A DNA stretch of 64,000 bases from Mesorhizobium sp. ES1-4 (GTDB lineage: Bacteria > Pseudomonadota > Alphaproteobacteria > Rhizobiales > Rhizobiaceae). The stretch is from assembly GCF_020164745.1 (NCBI RefSeq), contig NZ_JAIUGV010000003.1:62001-126000 (forward strand). The letters run 5' to 3'. This document shows positions 53,748 through 63,447 of this stretch, piece after piece. A program made the position numbers and the translations under genes. Each line of letters begins with the position of its first letter. Position 1 is the stretch's first letter. The notes beneath the pieces are model-generated. The model searched no databases and was not told where the DNA came from. It was given only the letters and a program-made list of their open reading frames with translations.

Positions 53748-55259
53748 ATGACGGAGCCGGTGCTGGAGCGTTTGCTCGCCGATGAGACCCAGACGGCGCG
53801 GCTGGGCGAGGACCTGGCGCTGGCGCTGCGCGCGGGCGACGTGCTGGCGCTCAAGGGTGATCTCGGCGCCGGCAAGTCGACGCTGGCAAGAGCACTGATC
53901 CGAACGCTGGCCGATGATGCCGGTCTCGAAGTGCCAAGCCCGACCTTCACGCTGGTGCAGAGCTACGATACGCGCGTCCCGGTCCATCATTTCGATCTCT
54001 ATCGCCTCTCCTCGGCGGCCGAACTGGACGAACTCGGCTTCGAGGAGGCGCTGGCGCAAGGTGCCGCCCTGGTCGAATGGCCGGAACGGGCTGAGGGCTA
54101 TCTGCCCAAGGCGGCGGTGCTGATCGAACTCGTCCAGCACGGCGAGGGCCGGCTGGCTCGCCTTTCGGGGCAAGGCGCGACATTCGACCGTGTCGCGCGC
54201 TCGCTGGCCATGCGCGCCTTCCTCGACGGCGCCGGCTGGGGGCAAGCGCTGCGCCGGCATTTCATCGGCGATGCCTCGGCGCGTTCCTACGAGATCGTGT
54301 CGCTTGCCGGCGAGGCGCCGCGCGTGCTGATGAACTCGCCGCGGCTGGTGCTCGGCCCTCCCGTGCGCGACGGCAAACCCTATGCCGTGATCGCCCACAC
54401 CGCGCAGTCGGTGTCCGCCTTCGTCGCCATCGACCGTGCGATGCTGGCCGCCGGGGTCGCTGTGCCCAGGATCGACGCGCAGAATCTCGACCAGGGTTTC
54501 CTGTTGCTCGAGCATCTGGGCTCGGAAGGCTTCCTCGCCGGCAATGGCGAGCCGGTCGCCGAACGGTATGAGGCGGCGGCCGAACTGCTTGCCATGATGC
54601 ACGGCAAGGCCTGGCCTCACCGCATGGAGGCGGCTCCCGGCGTCGTCCATGACGTGCCGCCCTTCGATCGCGACGCCATGCTGATCGAAGCGGACCTGCT
54701 GATCGACTGGTACGTGCCGGCGATATCGGGCGGCCCGGCGAGCGGCGCGCTGCGTTCCGGCTACCACGGGAAATGGAATGCGCTTCTCGACCGGTTGCAA
54801 GGCAGCGAATACACGCTGATGCTGCGCGACTTCCACTCGCCCAACATCATCTGGCGCAGCGAGCGGTCGGGCTTCGACCGGCTCGGCATCGTCGACATAC
54901 AGGACGCGCTGATCGGGCCTTCGGCCTATGACGTCGCCTCGCTGGCCATGGACGCCCGCGTCACGATCCCGCCCGACATCGAACAGCGTACGCTCGCTGC
55001 CTATGTCGCCGCCCGCCAGGCCGCCGGTCCATTTGACAAGGCCGCCTTCCTGGAAGCCTATGCAATCATGGCGGCGCAGCGCAATTCCAAGATCCTCGGC
55101 ATTTTCGTGCGTCTCGAAAAGCGCGACGGCAAGCCTTATTATCTCAAGCACCTGCCGCGCATCCGCGACTATCTCAGGCGGGCGCTGTCACATCCCGCGC
55201 TCGCCGACTTGCGGGATTTCTACAGCGCGCACGGGCTGCTGGAGGAACGAAAGCTGTGA
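53748..55259 (+). CDS. Fusion of TsaE (tRNA t6A ATPase) and AmgK-like sugar kinase
   Basis: A 503-residue two-domain protein. Residues 1 to about 150 are TsaE: P-loop GDLGAGKST (37-45), PSPTFTLVQSYDT and FDLYRLSSAAELDELGFEE. TsaE energises the t6A37 tRNA modification complex. Residues about 165-503 are an aminoglycoside-phosphotransferase-like kinase with LMLRDFHSPNIIWR and GIVDIQDALIGPSAYD, matching AmgK, which phosphorylates MurNAc or GlcNAc at the anomeric position. The next gene is murU, its partner in peptidoglycan recycling. The fusion recurs in Rhizobiales; why the two jobs are joined is unknown. Confidence 0.9.
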   Translation: MTEPVLERLLADETQTARLGEDLALALRAGDVLALKGDLGAGKSTLARALIRTLADDAGLEVPSPTFTLVQSYDTRVPVHHFDLYRLSSAAELDELGFEEALAQGAALVEWPERAEGYLPKAAVLIELVQHGEGRLARLSGQGATFDRVARSLAMRAFLDGAGWGQALRRHFIGDASARSYEIVSLAGEAPRVLMNSPRLVLGPPVRDGKPYAVIAHTAQSVSAFVAIDRAMLAAGVAVPRIDAQNLDQGFLLLEHLGSEGFLAGNGEPVAERYEAAAELLAMMHGKAWPHRMEAAPGVVHDVPPFDRDAMLIEADLLIDWYVPAISGGPASGALRSGYHGKWNALLDRLQGSEYTLMLRDFHSPNIIWRSERSGFDRLGIVDIQDALIGPSAYDVASLAMDARVTIPPDIEQRTLAAYVAARQAAGPFDKAAFLEAYAIMAAQRNSKILGIFVRLEKRDGKPYYLKHLPRIRDYLRRALSHPALADLRDFYSAHGLLEERKL

Positions 55260-55984
55260 CGACCAGACCGGACACCGCCATCGTCCTAGCCGCGGGGCTC
55301 GGCAAGCGCATGCGGCCGATCACCGACACCATCCCCAAGCCTCTGGTCCGCATCGCCGGCAAGACGCTGCTCGACTGGGGCCTCGACAGCCTGGCAGCCG
55401 CTGGCGTCGGCAAGGCCGTGGTCAACGTCCATTATCTTCCCGAACAGATCATCGCCCATGTCGCCGCGCGGCGCGCGCCGCACATTGTCATTTCCGACGA
55501 GAGCGACCGGCTGCTCGATTCCGCCGGCGGCATCGTCAAGGCACTGCCGGAACTCGGCCAACAGCCGTTCTACATCCTCAACGCCGACACATTCTGGATC
55601 GACCAGGGTCCGCTCAATCTAGGCCGCCTCGCCCTTGCATGGGACGCTGCGAAAATGGATATTCTGCTGATGCTGGCGGATCTCCATCAGGCGACAGGAC
55701 ACTGTGGCAGCACCGATTTCCTGGTGGCGCCGGATGGTGCCTTGCGGCGTTCAAAAGGCGATCCCACGGGCCTGATCTATGCCGGCGCCGCGATAATCCA
55801 TCCGCGCCTGTTCATGGACGCATCCGCCGAACCGCATTCGCTCAACGCCTATTTCGACAAGGCGATTGCCGCCGGCCGCCTGTTCGGCATGCCGATGCAT
55901 GGCCCCTGGATAACCGTCGGCACGCCCGATGCCATTGCGCTCGCCGAAGACGCGGTGGCCGGTGCACTCATCGAGTCGCAATGA
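55256..55984 (+). CDS. murU: Nucleotidyltransferase, MurU-like (MurNAc-1-P uridylyltransferase)
   Basis: A 242-residue sugar-1-phosphate nucleotidyltransferase. The signature AIVLAAGLGKRMRPIT with IPKPLV and the metal-site NADTFWIDQGP are clear. After AmgK it would turn MurNAc-1-phosphate into UDP-MurNAc, bypassing de novo synthesis and fosfomycin-sensitive MurA. It overlaps the kinase gene by four bases and addB by four bases, so it is cotranslated with both. Other NTP-transferases share the fold, and the call relies partly on the AmgK neighbour. Confidence 0.88.
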   Translation: MTTRPDTAIVLAAGLGKRMRPITDTIPKPLVRIAGKTLLDWGLDSLAAAGVGKAVVNVHYLPEQIIAHVAARRAPHIVISDESDRLLDSAGGIVKALPELGQQPFYILNADTFWIDQGPLNLGRLALAWDAAKMDILLMLADLHQATGHCGSTDFLVAPDGALRRSKGDPTGLIYAGAAIIHPRLFMDASAEPHSLNAYFDKAIAAGRLFGMPMHGPWITVGTPDAIALAEDAVAGALIESQ

Positions 55985-58900
55985 GCGGCTCAAGCCGCGT
56001 TTTTTCCATTCCGCCCGGAGCGCCGTTTTTGCCGACGCTTGCCGAGGCGCTGCTTGCCGGCCGCCTTGTCCCCGGGTTTCGTTTCGACGGCGGCCCGCTC
56101 GCCCTGGCCGATGTCACCATCTATGTGCCGACGCGCCGCGCCGCACGCGCCTTGCGCGGCGTCTTCGTCGACAGCCTGAGGGCGCGTGGCGGCGGCGGTT
56201 CGGCGATCCTGCCGGTGATCCGCCCGCTCGGCGAATTCGACGAAGATGAGGCCACGTTCGATGCCGAGCCGTCGGCGGCAATCGATCTTGCGCCGCCGAT
56301 CGCCGCCACCGAACGGCTGTTGCTGCTGACGCCACTGGTGCGGGCGTGGAAGCGCCGGATGCCCGCCCACGTCGCGGCCCTCTTTGCCGAGGAGATTGTC
56401 GTCCCGGCTTCCACCGCGGACGCGATCTGGCTGGCGCGCGATCTGGCCGGCCTGATGGACGAGATCGAGACGGAAGGCACTGATTGGGCCAAACTCGCCG
56501 GCCTGGTGAGCGGGAACCTTGCCGGATGGTGGCAGGTGACGCTCGAATTCCTCGGCATCGTCACCGATGCCTGGCCGAAATTCCTCGAAGAGAGCAACCG
56601 CTCCAATCCAGCCGCGCATCGCAGCGCCCTGATCCGTGCCGAAGCGGCGCGGCTGCGGCGCAATACGCCCGCCGGACCGGTCATAGCGGCGGGATCCACC
56701 GGCTCTATCCCCGCCACGGCCGAACTGCTTGCGACCATTGCCGGCCTTTCCGGTGGTGCCATCGTTCTGCCCGGGTTCGACCGGACGCTGGACGACGCAT
56801 CCTTCCAGGCGCTCGTGGCGCCCGGCGCACGTCCAGCCGTGCTTGGACATCCGCAATACGGACTGGCGAAGCTGATCGGCAAGATTGGCGTGTTGCGCGG
56901 CGATATCGAAGAGATCGGTGCGGCCGAGCCGAAGCTCGCGCTCCGTGCGGCCCTTGTCGGCGAGGCCCTGCGGCCGGCCGAGACCACCGAATTGTGGGCC
57001 GAAACGCGCCCCGGGTTCCCGGCGTCCGACATCACCGGCGCGTTTGGCGACGTGGCGCTGCTCGAGGCGGCGAGCGAACGCGACGAGGCCGTCGCGATCG
57101 CCGTGGCGCTCAAGCGCGCCGTCGAAGAGCCCGGCCAGAGAGCCGCGCTCGTCACCGGAGACCGCGCCCTGGCACGTCGCGTCAGCGTCGAACTCAAGCG
57201 CTTCGGTGTCGTCGCGGACGATTCCGGCGGCACGCCTCTCTCCAGCACGCCGGCAGCCAGCCTGCTCAGGCTGGCGCTTGAAGCGGTGTTCCGGCCGGGA
57301 GATCCTGTCGGCCTGTTGTCGCTGCTCAAGCATCCCCTGCTTGGCCTTGGTCTTGAGAGGCCCGATGTGCGCCACGCGGCGGAACTGGTCGAACTGGTGG
57401 CGCTGCGCGGCGGCACCGGCCGCCCCGATATCGCTTCGCTGCCGGATCTTTTCGAGGCGCGCCTCACCGGCCTGGGCGGCGACAGCCGGCCGCCCTTCTG
57501 GTTTGCCCGGCTGACCGTGCGCTCCATCGAGAATGCGCGGACCCTTCTGGCACGCCTGGCTGAAGCGCTGGCACCGCTTACGGCGTTTCGCGGCCAAGCG
57601 GAAGCCGATCTTGCCGCGCTGGTCGAGGCCAGTGTCGTTGCCCTGGAAAATCTCGGCCGTTCCGCCGAAGGCGGCCTCGGGGACCTCTACGCCGGCGACG
57701 CCGGCGAAAAGCTCGCCGAACTGCTGCGCGGCCTGGTCGCGGCCTCGGCGCCGCTTTCGTTCGAGACAATCGAATGGCCTGACGTGATGGGGGCGCTGAT
57801 CGCGCCCGAGACCGTCAAGCCGGCGCAAGGCAGCGACAGGAACATCGCCATCTGGGGCGCGCTGGAAGCCCGGCTCCAAGATGTCGACACGCTGGTCATA
57901 GGCGGGCTCAACGAAGGTGTGTGGCCTCGCAAGGCGGAGAGCGACCGCTTCATGTCGCGGATGATGAAGACCGGCATCGACCTCGAACCGCCGGAGCGGC
58001 GCATCGGTCTTGCCGCGCATGACTTCCAGATGGCCATGGGCGCCAGGAAGGTGTTGCTGGCGCGCTCGGCGCGTGCCGGCGACGCGCCCGCGGTGCCGTC
58101 GCGCTGGTTGCAGCGGCTGCTCACCTTCATCGGCAACGACCAGGCGGCAGCGCTGCGCCGGCGCGGCGATGAATTGCTGGCCTGGGCGCGCGCGCTCGAC
58201 ACCGGGCCGAAGCGGGATTTCGCGCCGCGGCCACAGCCGAAGCCGCCGCTTCCGGTGCGCCCAACGCAGTTTTCGGTCACCGAGATCGAGACGTTGCGCC
58301 GCGACCCCTACGCCATCTATGCCCGGAGGATCCTTGGCCTGATGCCGCTCGATCCGCTTATCCGCGATCCCGGTGCGGCCGAGCGCGGCACGCTGTTTCA
58401 CGCCATCCTGCATCTCTTCTCGTCGGAAGTGGCCGACCCGCGCGCGCGGGACGCGCTGGCAGGCCTCATCGCCGCCGGACGCGCCTGTTTTGCCGAGGCG
58501 GCGCTTCCGGCCGATGTCGAGGCGGTGTGGTGGCCGCGTTTCGAAAAACTCGCCGCCAATATCATCGAATGGGAGCGCACGCGCGCCGATGCGGTGATGC
58601 GGCGTCACGCCGAGGAGAGAGCGGGGAAGACCCTGGTCGGCCAGTCCGGCGTGACGCTGTCCGGCTATGCCGACCGGGTCGACCTGCTGGCCGGCGGCAT
58701 GGCCGATATTCTGGACTACAAGACCGGTTCCTCGCCCTCCAAGGCGCAAGCGCATACGCTGCTGGCGCCTCAGCTGGCGCTGGAAGGCGCGCTGCTCAGG
58801 CGCGGCGCCTTCCGGGATCTCGGCGCACGCGAACCCTCGCAACTGGCCTTCATCAGGCTGAAGCCGAATGGCGAGGTGTTCGAAGAGTCCATACTCGAAC

Positions 58901-59115
58901 ACAATCGCCAGCCACGCACCGCCGCCGATCTCGCCGAGGAGGCCTGGGCGCGGCTGGAGAAATTGCTGATCCATTATGCCGACCCGGCGACCGGCTATTT
59001 GTCGCGCGCGCTGCCGTTTCGCGAAGGCGAAACCGATGGCGACTACGACCATCTCGCCCGCGTGCTCGAATGGTCGGCCGGGGGAGACGCCGCGGATGAG
59101 GGAGGGGAGGCATGA
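55981..59115 (+). CDS. addB: Double-strand break repair protein AddB
   Basis: Subunit of the AddAB helicase-nuclease that processes DNA ends for recombination. The 1044-residue alphaproteobacterial form starts SGSSRVFSIPPGAPFLPTLA and has VYVPTRRAARALRGVF in the inactivated helicase part. The C-terminal nuclease domain shows ERGTLFHAILHLFS, SGYADRVDLLAGG and MADILDYKTGSS, the DYK catalytic motif. The ATG at 55981 overlaps the murU stop; an open frame continues upstream but lies in murU. It overlaps addA by four bases. Confidence 0.94.
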   Translation: MSGSSRVFSIPPGAPFLPTLAEALLAGRLVPGFRFDGGPLALADVTIYVPTRRAARALRGVFVDSLRARGGGGSAILPVIRPLGEFDEDEATFDAEPSAAIDLAPPIAATERLLLLTPLVRAWKRRMPAHVAALFAEEIVVPASTADAIWLARDLAGLMDEIETEGTDWAKLAGLVSGNLAGWWQVTLEFLGIVTDAWPKFLEESNRSNPAAHRSALIRAEAARLRRNTPAGPVIAAGSTGSIPATAELLATIAGLSGGAIVLPGFDRTLDDASFQALVAPGARPAVLGHPQYGLAKLIGKIGVLRGDIEEIGAAEPKLALRAALVGEALRPAETTELWAETRPGFPASDITGAFGDVALLEAASERDEAVAIAVALKRAVEEPGQRAALVTGDRALARRVSVELKRFGVVADDSGGTPLSSTPAASLLRLALEAVFRPGDPVGLLSLLKHPLLGLGLERPDVRHAAELVELVALRGGTGRPDIASLPDLFEARLTGLGGDSRPPFWFARLTVRSIENARTLLARLAEALAPLTAFRGQAEADLAALVEASVVALENLGRSAEGGLGDLYAGDAGEKLAELLRGLVAASAPLSFETIEWPDVMGALIAPETVKPAQGSDRNIAIWGALEARLQDVDTLVIGGLNEGVWPRKAESDRFMSRMMKTGIDLEPPERRIGLAAHDFQMAMGARKVLLARSARAGDAPAVPSRWLQRLLTFIGNDQAAALRRRGDELLAWARALDTGPKRDFAPRPQPKPPLPVRPTQFSVTEIETLRRDPYAIYARRILGLMPLDPLIRDPGAAERGTLFHAILHLFSSEVADPRARDALAGLIAAGRACFAEAALPADVEAVWWPRFEKLAANIIEWERTRADAVMRRHAEERAGKTLVGQSGVTLSGYADRVDLLAGGMADILDYKTGSSPSKAQAHTLLAPQLALEGALLRRGAFRDLGAREPSQLAFIRLKPNGEVFEESILEHNRQPRTAADLAEEAWARLEKLLIHYADPATGYLSRALPFREGETDGDYDHLARVLEWSAGGDAADEGGEA

Positions 59116-62100
59116 AGAAGGCCTATCCGATCCCGACCGATACGGCGTCGAGCCAGGCCCGCGCCGCCGATCCCGGCAATTCCGCCTGGGTGTCGGCCAA
59201 CGCGGGATCGGGCAAAACCCATGTGCTTGCCCAGCGTGTCATCCGGCTGCTGCTCAACGGCACCGACCCGTCGAAGATCCTGTGCCTGACCTATACGCGC
59301 GCCGCGGCCGCCAACATGTCGAACCGGGTTTTCTCGACGCTGTCGGACTGGACCGCCCTCGGCGACGCCGAGCTGGCCGCCAAGATCGAGGCGCTGGAGG
59401 GGCGCCGGCCTGATCGCGACACCATGCGCAGAGCCCGCCGGCTGTTCGCCGAGGCGCTGGAGACGCCCGGCGGCCTGAAGATCCAGACCATTCATGCCTT
59501 CTGCGAATCGGTGCTGCACCAGTTCCCGCTGGAAGCCAACATCCCGGCCCATTTCGAAATGCTCGACAATCAGATGGAGGCCTCGCTTTTTGCCGCCGCG
59601 CGCCGCGAGATGATTTCCGCCGCCGGCGACAGGAGCCTGGCGGAGGCCTTCGCCACTGTCCTGGAACGCGGCGGCGAAGCCGGTCTCGACGCCCTGCTCG
59701 GCGAGATCGTGCGCAAGCGCGACGGGTTGCGCCAATTCCTCGATGCCGTCGGGCGTGATGGCTTCCAGCCCTTGTTCGATGAATTCCATTTCCGCCCCGG
59801 TCTGACCGCCGAAGAACTGGCGGGATCGATATGGCCGCTGCCCGGCTTCCTGCCGGACTATTTCGCCGGCTTTGCCCAGGTCGCCGAAGCCACCGACGCC
59901 AGATCGGTGTTGAACAACATCCTGCCCTACGCGCGTCAGGCCTTTGCCGAGAGCGATCCTCTGCGCCGGCTGCAACTGCTGGCAAGAGCCTTTCTCAAGA
60001 CCGATGGCGCCCCCTACGAGCCGGCAAACGCCTTCAAGAAAGCGCTGGTCGACCGGCTGCCGGACCTGGCCGAACGCTATCTCTTTGCGGCCCGCGCCAT
60101 CATGGAGACCGCCGACCGGCTGGCGCTGTTCCGGATGCTGGAAGGCACTCGCGCGGCCTTGACCATCGCCGACTGGCTGATCGCGCGCTACGAAGTGCTC
60201 AAACGCAGCCGAGGTTTTCTCGACTTCAACGACCTGATCACCCGCACGGTGAACCTTCTGGCGCGGCCCGATGCCGGTCCGTGGGTGCAGTACAAGCTCG
60301 ACCAGGGCATCGATCACATCCTGCTCGACGAGGCGCAGGACACCAGCCCGGATCAATGGGAGGTGGTGAAGCGGCTGGCGGAAGAATTCTTTGCCGGCTT
60401 TGGCGCTCGCGAGCGGGTCCATCGCACGGTCTTCGCCGTCGGCGACGAGAAGCAGTCGATCTATTCCTTCCAGGGGGCCGCTCCGGATTCTTTCGCCGAC
60501 AGCCGGCTGCTGTTCGCCGGGCGGGTACGCGACGCCGAGGCGTCCTTCGCCGACCTCAAGCTGACCTGGTCGTTCCGATCTACGGACGATGTGCTGGCCG
60601 CCGTCGACCGCGTCTTTGCCGATCCAATCGTGCGGCGCGGCATCAGTCACGATCCAGATCCGCTTAACCACAAGGCGATCCGCAGCGATGCGCCGGGCTA
60701 TGTCGAGGTGTGGCCGTCGATCAGTGCAGAGGCCATCGACGAGCCAGACGACTGGACGCAAGCCATCGACCATGCCCACGCGCCGGCGGTGCGCGTCGCC
60801 GAGAATGTCGCGGCCACCATCGCCGGCTGGATCGGCAAGGGCGAGATCATCGAGGGCCGAGGCAAGCGGCTGCGGCCGGGCGACGTGCTGGTGCTGGTGC
60901 GCAAGCGCGACAGCTTCGTCCACGCGCTGACCCGCGCGCTCAAGCGCCGCGACATCCCGGTTGCCGGCGCAGACCGGCTGAGCCTGCCGGGGCACATCGC
61001 GGTCAAGGACCTGATCGCGCTCGGCCACCTGCTGATCCAGCCGCACGACGACCTGTCGCTCGCCGCCGTCCTGCGCAGCCCGATCTTCGACCTGCCGGAG
61101 GAGACGTTGTTCACGCTCGCCGCGCAGAGACCGCCCGGCGTGTCGCTGGCGGCATCGCTGCGCCAGCATGCCGGCGAAAGCGAAGCGCTCGCGGCGATCG
61201 CCGCGCGGCTCGACGCCTGGGCAGACGAGGCCGCCTTCAAGCCGGTATTCGAATTCTATGCCGCCCTGCTGGCGCGCGATGGCGTGCGCCGCAGGATGAT
61301 CGCGAGGCTCGGGCCGGAAGCCGGCGATATTCTCGACGAGTTCCTGAGCTTCTGCCTCGCCGAGGAGCGGACCGGCCTGCCCGGGCTGGAAGCCTTCCTG
61401 TCGACGCTGGAAAACGCCGGACCCGAGATCAAGCGCGAGATGGACCAGACCCGCGACGAGGTCCGGGTGATGACCGTGCACGCGGCCAAGGGCCTGGAGG
61501 CGCCGGTGGTGTTCCTGGTCGACGGCGGTTCCGCCCCGTTCAGCGACCAGCATCTGCCGCGCCTGATGCCTTTCGACGGCTCGGGCCGGCATTGGGACGG
61601 CAAGGGCTATCTCTGGCGTTCGGCCAGCGACGTCGCCAACGGCTTCTCGAAGACGGCAGCCGCGAGGGCACGTGAACTCGCCGACGACGAGTACCGCCGG
61701 CTGCTCTATGTCGGCATGACGCGCGCCGAGGACCGGCTTGTCGTCTGCGGCTATCACGGCAAGCGGGCGCCGAACGCCGGCACCTGGCATTCGATCGTCA
61801 GCCGCGCGCTGAGCGGCGTGCCCGAGAGCGAGCAGCGCCCGCATCCAGCCGGCGGCGAGCCTGTCTACCGTTTCCAAGTCACCAAACTGCCGCCGGTTGC
61901 ACCTAGTCCGGGCGAGCAGGCGCGGCAGGCCGATGCTTTCGGTCCATTGCCGGCCGGCCTGTTCCGGCCCCTGCCGCCTTTCGAGGACCTGCCGCGTCCC
62001 TTGTCGCCGTCGGGCGCCTCGGCGCTGATCGAGGAAGGCAAGGAAGCGGTGGTCGACAAGGCCTCGCCGGTGCTGGACGCCGATGCCGAGCCGGGTTTTG

Positions 62101-62618
62101 CCGTGCTGCGCGGGCTCGCCTTGCACAAACTGCTGCAGATGTTGCCCGGCATCGCCGAGGGCGAACGCCAAAATGCGGCAGGGCGTTACCTCGCCCGAAC
62201 AGGTGCGGCATGGCCGCAGGCCGAGCGCGAAAAGGCCCTGGCTTCGGTCATGGCTATTCTCACCGACCCCGGCCTCGGCCAGTTGTTCGCTCCGTCGTCG
62301 CGTGCCGAGGTCGCCATCATGGGCAGCCTGGAAGTCAAGGGCAAGATCCGCTCCATCTCCGGCAAGATCGACCGGCTTGCGGTGACCACGGATACGGTCT
62401 CGATCGTCGACTACAAAACCAACCGGCCAGCTCCTGCTTCCCTGGCCGAGGTTCCCGCCGCCTATCTGCTTCAGCTCGCGCTCTATCGCGCCCTGCTGCA
62501 GCCGCTCTATCCCGGACGGGAGGTCAAGGCGGCCCTGCTGTTCACCGAAGCGCCAAGACTGATCGAGCTGCCGGCCCGGGCCATGGACGACGCCCTTGCC
62601 CGACTCACGGGAGCGTGA
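59112..62618 (+). CDS. addA: Double-strand break repair helicase-nuclease AddA
   Basis: UvrD/Rep-type helicase and nuclease of 1168 residues, partner of AddB. Walker A is [16 protein letters not shown] near residue 33. [12 protein letters not shown] is motif [16 protein letters not shown] motif III and [20 protein letters not shown] motif V, with [13 protein letters not shown] as motif VI. The C-terminal RecB-like nuclease has [12 protein letters not shown] and [11 protein letters not shown]. AddAB acts in the cytoplasm on double-strand ends with RecA. trxA follows after 74 bp. Confidence 0.95.
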   Translation: MKKAYPIPTDTASSQARAADPGNSAWVSANAGSGKTHVLAQRVIRLLLNGTDPSKILCLTYTRAAAANMSNRVFSTLSDWTALGDAELAAKIEALEGRRPDRDTMRRARRLFAEALETPGGLKIQTIHAFCESVLHQFPLEANIPAHFEMLDNQMEASLFAAARREMISAAGDRSLAEAFATVLERGGEAGLDALLGEIVRKRDGLRQFLDAVGRDGFQPLFDEFHFRPGLTAEELAGSIWPLPGFLPDYFAGFAQVAEATDARSVLNNILPYARQAFAESDPLRRLQLLARAFLKTDGAPYEPANAFKKALVDRLPDLAERYLFAARAIMETADRLALFRMLEGTRAALTIADWLIARYEVLKRSRGFLDFNDLITRTVNLLARPDAGPWVQYKLDQGIDHILLDEAQDTSPDQWEVVKRLAEEFFAGFGARERVHRTVFAVGDEKQSIYSFQGAAPDSFADSRLLFAGRVRDAEASFADLKLTWSFRSTDDVLAAVDRVFADPIVRRGISHDPDPLNHKAIRSDAPGYVEVWPSISAEAIDEPDDWTQAIDHAHAPAVRVAENVAATIAGWIGKGEIIEGRGKRLRPGDVLVLVRKRDSFVHALTRALKRRDIPVAGADRLSLPGHIAVKDLIALGHLLIQPHDDLSLAAVLRSPIFDLPEETLFTLAAQRPPGVSLAASLRQHAGESEALAAIAARLDAWADEAAFKPVFEFYAALLARDGVRRRMIARLGPEAGDILDEFLSFCLAEERTGLPGLEAFLSTLENAGPEIKREMDQTRDEVRVMTVHAAKGLEAPVVFLVDGGSAPFSDQHLPRLMPFDGSGRHWDGKGYLWRSASDVANGFSKTAAARARELADDEYRRLLYVGMTRAEDRLVVCGYHGKRAPNAGTWHSIVSRALSGVPESEQRPHPAGGEPVYRFQVTKLPPVAPSPGEQARQADAFGPLPAGLFRPLPPFEDLPRPLSPSGASALIEEGKEAVVDKASPVLDADAEPGFAVLRGLALHKLLQMLPGIAEGERQNAAGRYLARTGAAWPQAEREKALASVMAILTDPGLGQLFAPSSRAEVAIMGSLEVKGKIRSISGKIDRLAVTTDTVSIVDYKTNRPAPASLAEVPAAYLLQLALYRALLQPLYPGREVKAALLFTEAPRLIELPARAMDDALARLTGA

Positions 62619-62692
62619 CACAAGAACTGCTTGAAGAAGGGCGCGATAACCACCACATTTGGTGCGGCGAAAAATTTCGAAAGGACTTCCGC

Positions 62693-63016
62693 ATGACCAC
62701 CGTCAAGGTCGACAAGAACAATTTCCAGGCCGATGTGCTCAATGCCCAGGTACCGGTCGTGGTCGATTTCTGGGCGGAGTGGTGCGGCCCTTGCAAGATG
62801 ATCGCACCGGCGCTCGAGGACATCGCCACCGAACTCGGCGCCAAGGTCAAGATCGCCAAGCTCAACATCGACGAGAATCCCGAACTGGCTGCCGAATACG
62901 GTGTGCGCTCGATCCCGACACTGATGATCTTCAAGGGCGGCGAACGCGCTGACATCAAGGTCGGCGCCGCACCCAAGACCGCGCTGTCGCACTGGATCAA
63001 CGGCAATCTCGCCTGA
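62693..63016 (+). CDS. trxA: Thioredoxin 1
   Basis: A 107-residue thioredoxin with the WCGPCK active site (Cys31 and Cys34) in [18 protein letters not shown]. The cis-proline lies in [14 protein letters not shown]. It reduces protein disulfides with NADPH through thioredoxin reductase. The ATG at 62693 follows GAAAGGAC. It ends in a clear terminator. The addA-trxA-folC neighbourhood is common in Rhizobiales. Confidence 0.96.
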   Translation: MTTVKVDKNNFQADVLNAQVPVVVDFWAEWCGPCKMIAPALEDIATELGAKVKIAKLNIDENPELAAEYGVRSIPTLMIFKGGERADIKVGAAPKTALSHWINGNLA

Positions 63017-63040
63017 TACTATCCGAATTCGAAGCATTGA

Positions 63041-63067
63041 GCCCGGCTATCGATCGCCGGGCTTTTT
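63041..63067 (+). terminator. Rho-independent terminator of trxA
   Basis: A 7-bp stem (GCCCGGC/GCCGGGC) around TATCGATC is followed by TTTTT. It starts 25 bases after the trxA stop. Confidence 0.92.
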
Positions 63068-63150
63068 GTTGGCGTCATCGGTGCGCCGCTCTGGCCCTCA
63101 CATCGGGGCACTCCATGTCCTCTGTTGGCAGCAGAACCAGGGAGAGAGAA

Positions 63151-63432
63151 ATGACCGGATCCGCCAAGGCCACAGTGTTCATCGACAATGAGCGCGTCAT
63201 CGTCACCGAATACCGCTTCCAGCCGGGAGACAACACCGGCTGGCATCGCCACGGCCACGACTATGTCGTCGTGCCGCTGATGGACGGCAAGCTAAAGCTG
63301 GTGACCAAGGACGGAGAAACCTTCGCCGAGATGAAGAAGGGGTCGCCCTATTTCCGCAAGGAGGGCGTCGAACACGACGTCATCAGCGCCAATGAGGGCG
63401 AATACGCCTTTATCGAGATCGAGCTGAAGTAA
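63151..63432 (+). CDS. Small cupin-domain protein
   Basis: A 93-residue single-cupin protein. YRFQPGDNTGWHRHGHDYVV carries the first cupin motif with three histidines, and YFRKEGVEHDVISANEG carries the second. The metal site therefore looks complete, but the substrate is unknown; small cupins of this type include isomerases and regulatory binders. The ATG at 63151 has GGGAGAGAG upstream; an in-frame ATG at 63115 is weaker. It is convergent with folC, with 15 bp between the stops. Confidence 0.82.
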   Translation: MTGSAKATVFIDNERVIVTEYRFQPGDNTGWHRHGHDYVVVPLMDGKLKLVTKDGETFAEMKKGSPYFRKEGVEHDVISANEGEYAFIEIELK

Positions 63433-63447
63433 GACGCCGAAGCTCCC

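Noticed and set aside
55990-62621. Two very long minus-strand open frames (55990-59052 and 59043-62621)
   Set aside because: They are antisense shadows of addB and addA, which carry full helicase and nuclease motifs. The minus-strand products are low in recognised motifs and biased by GC skew.
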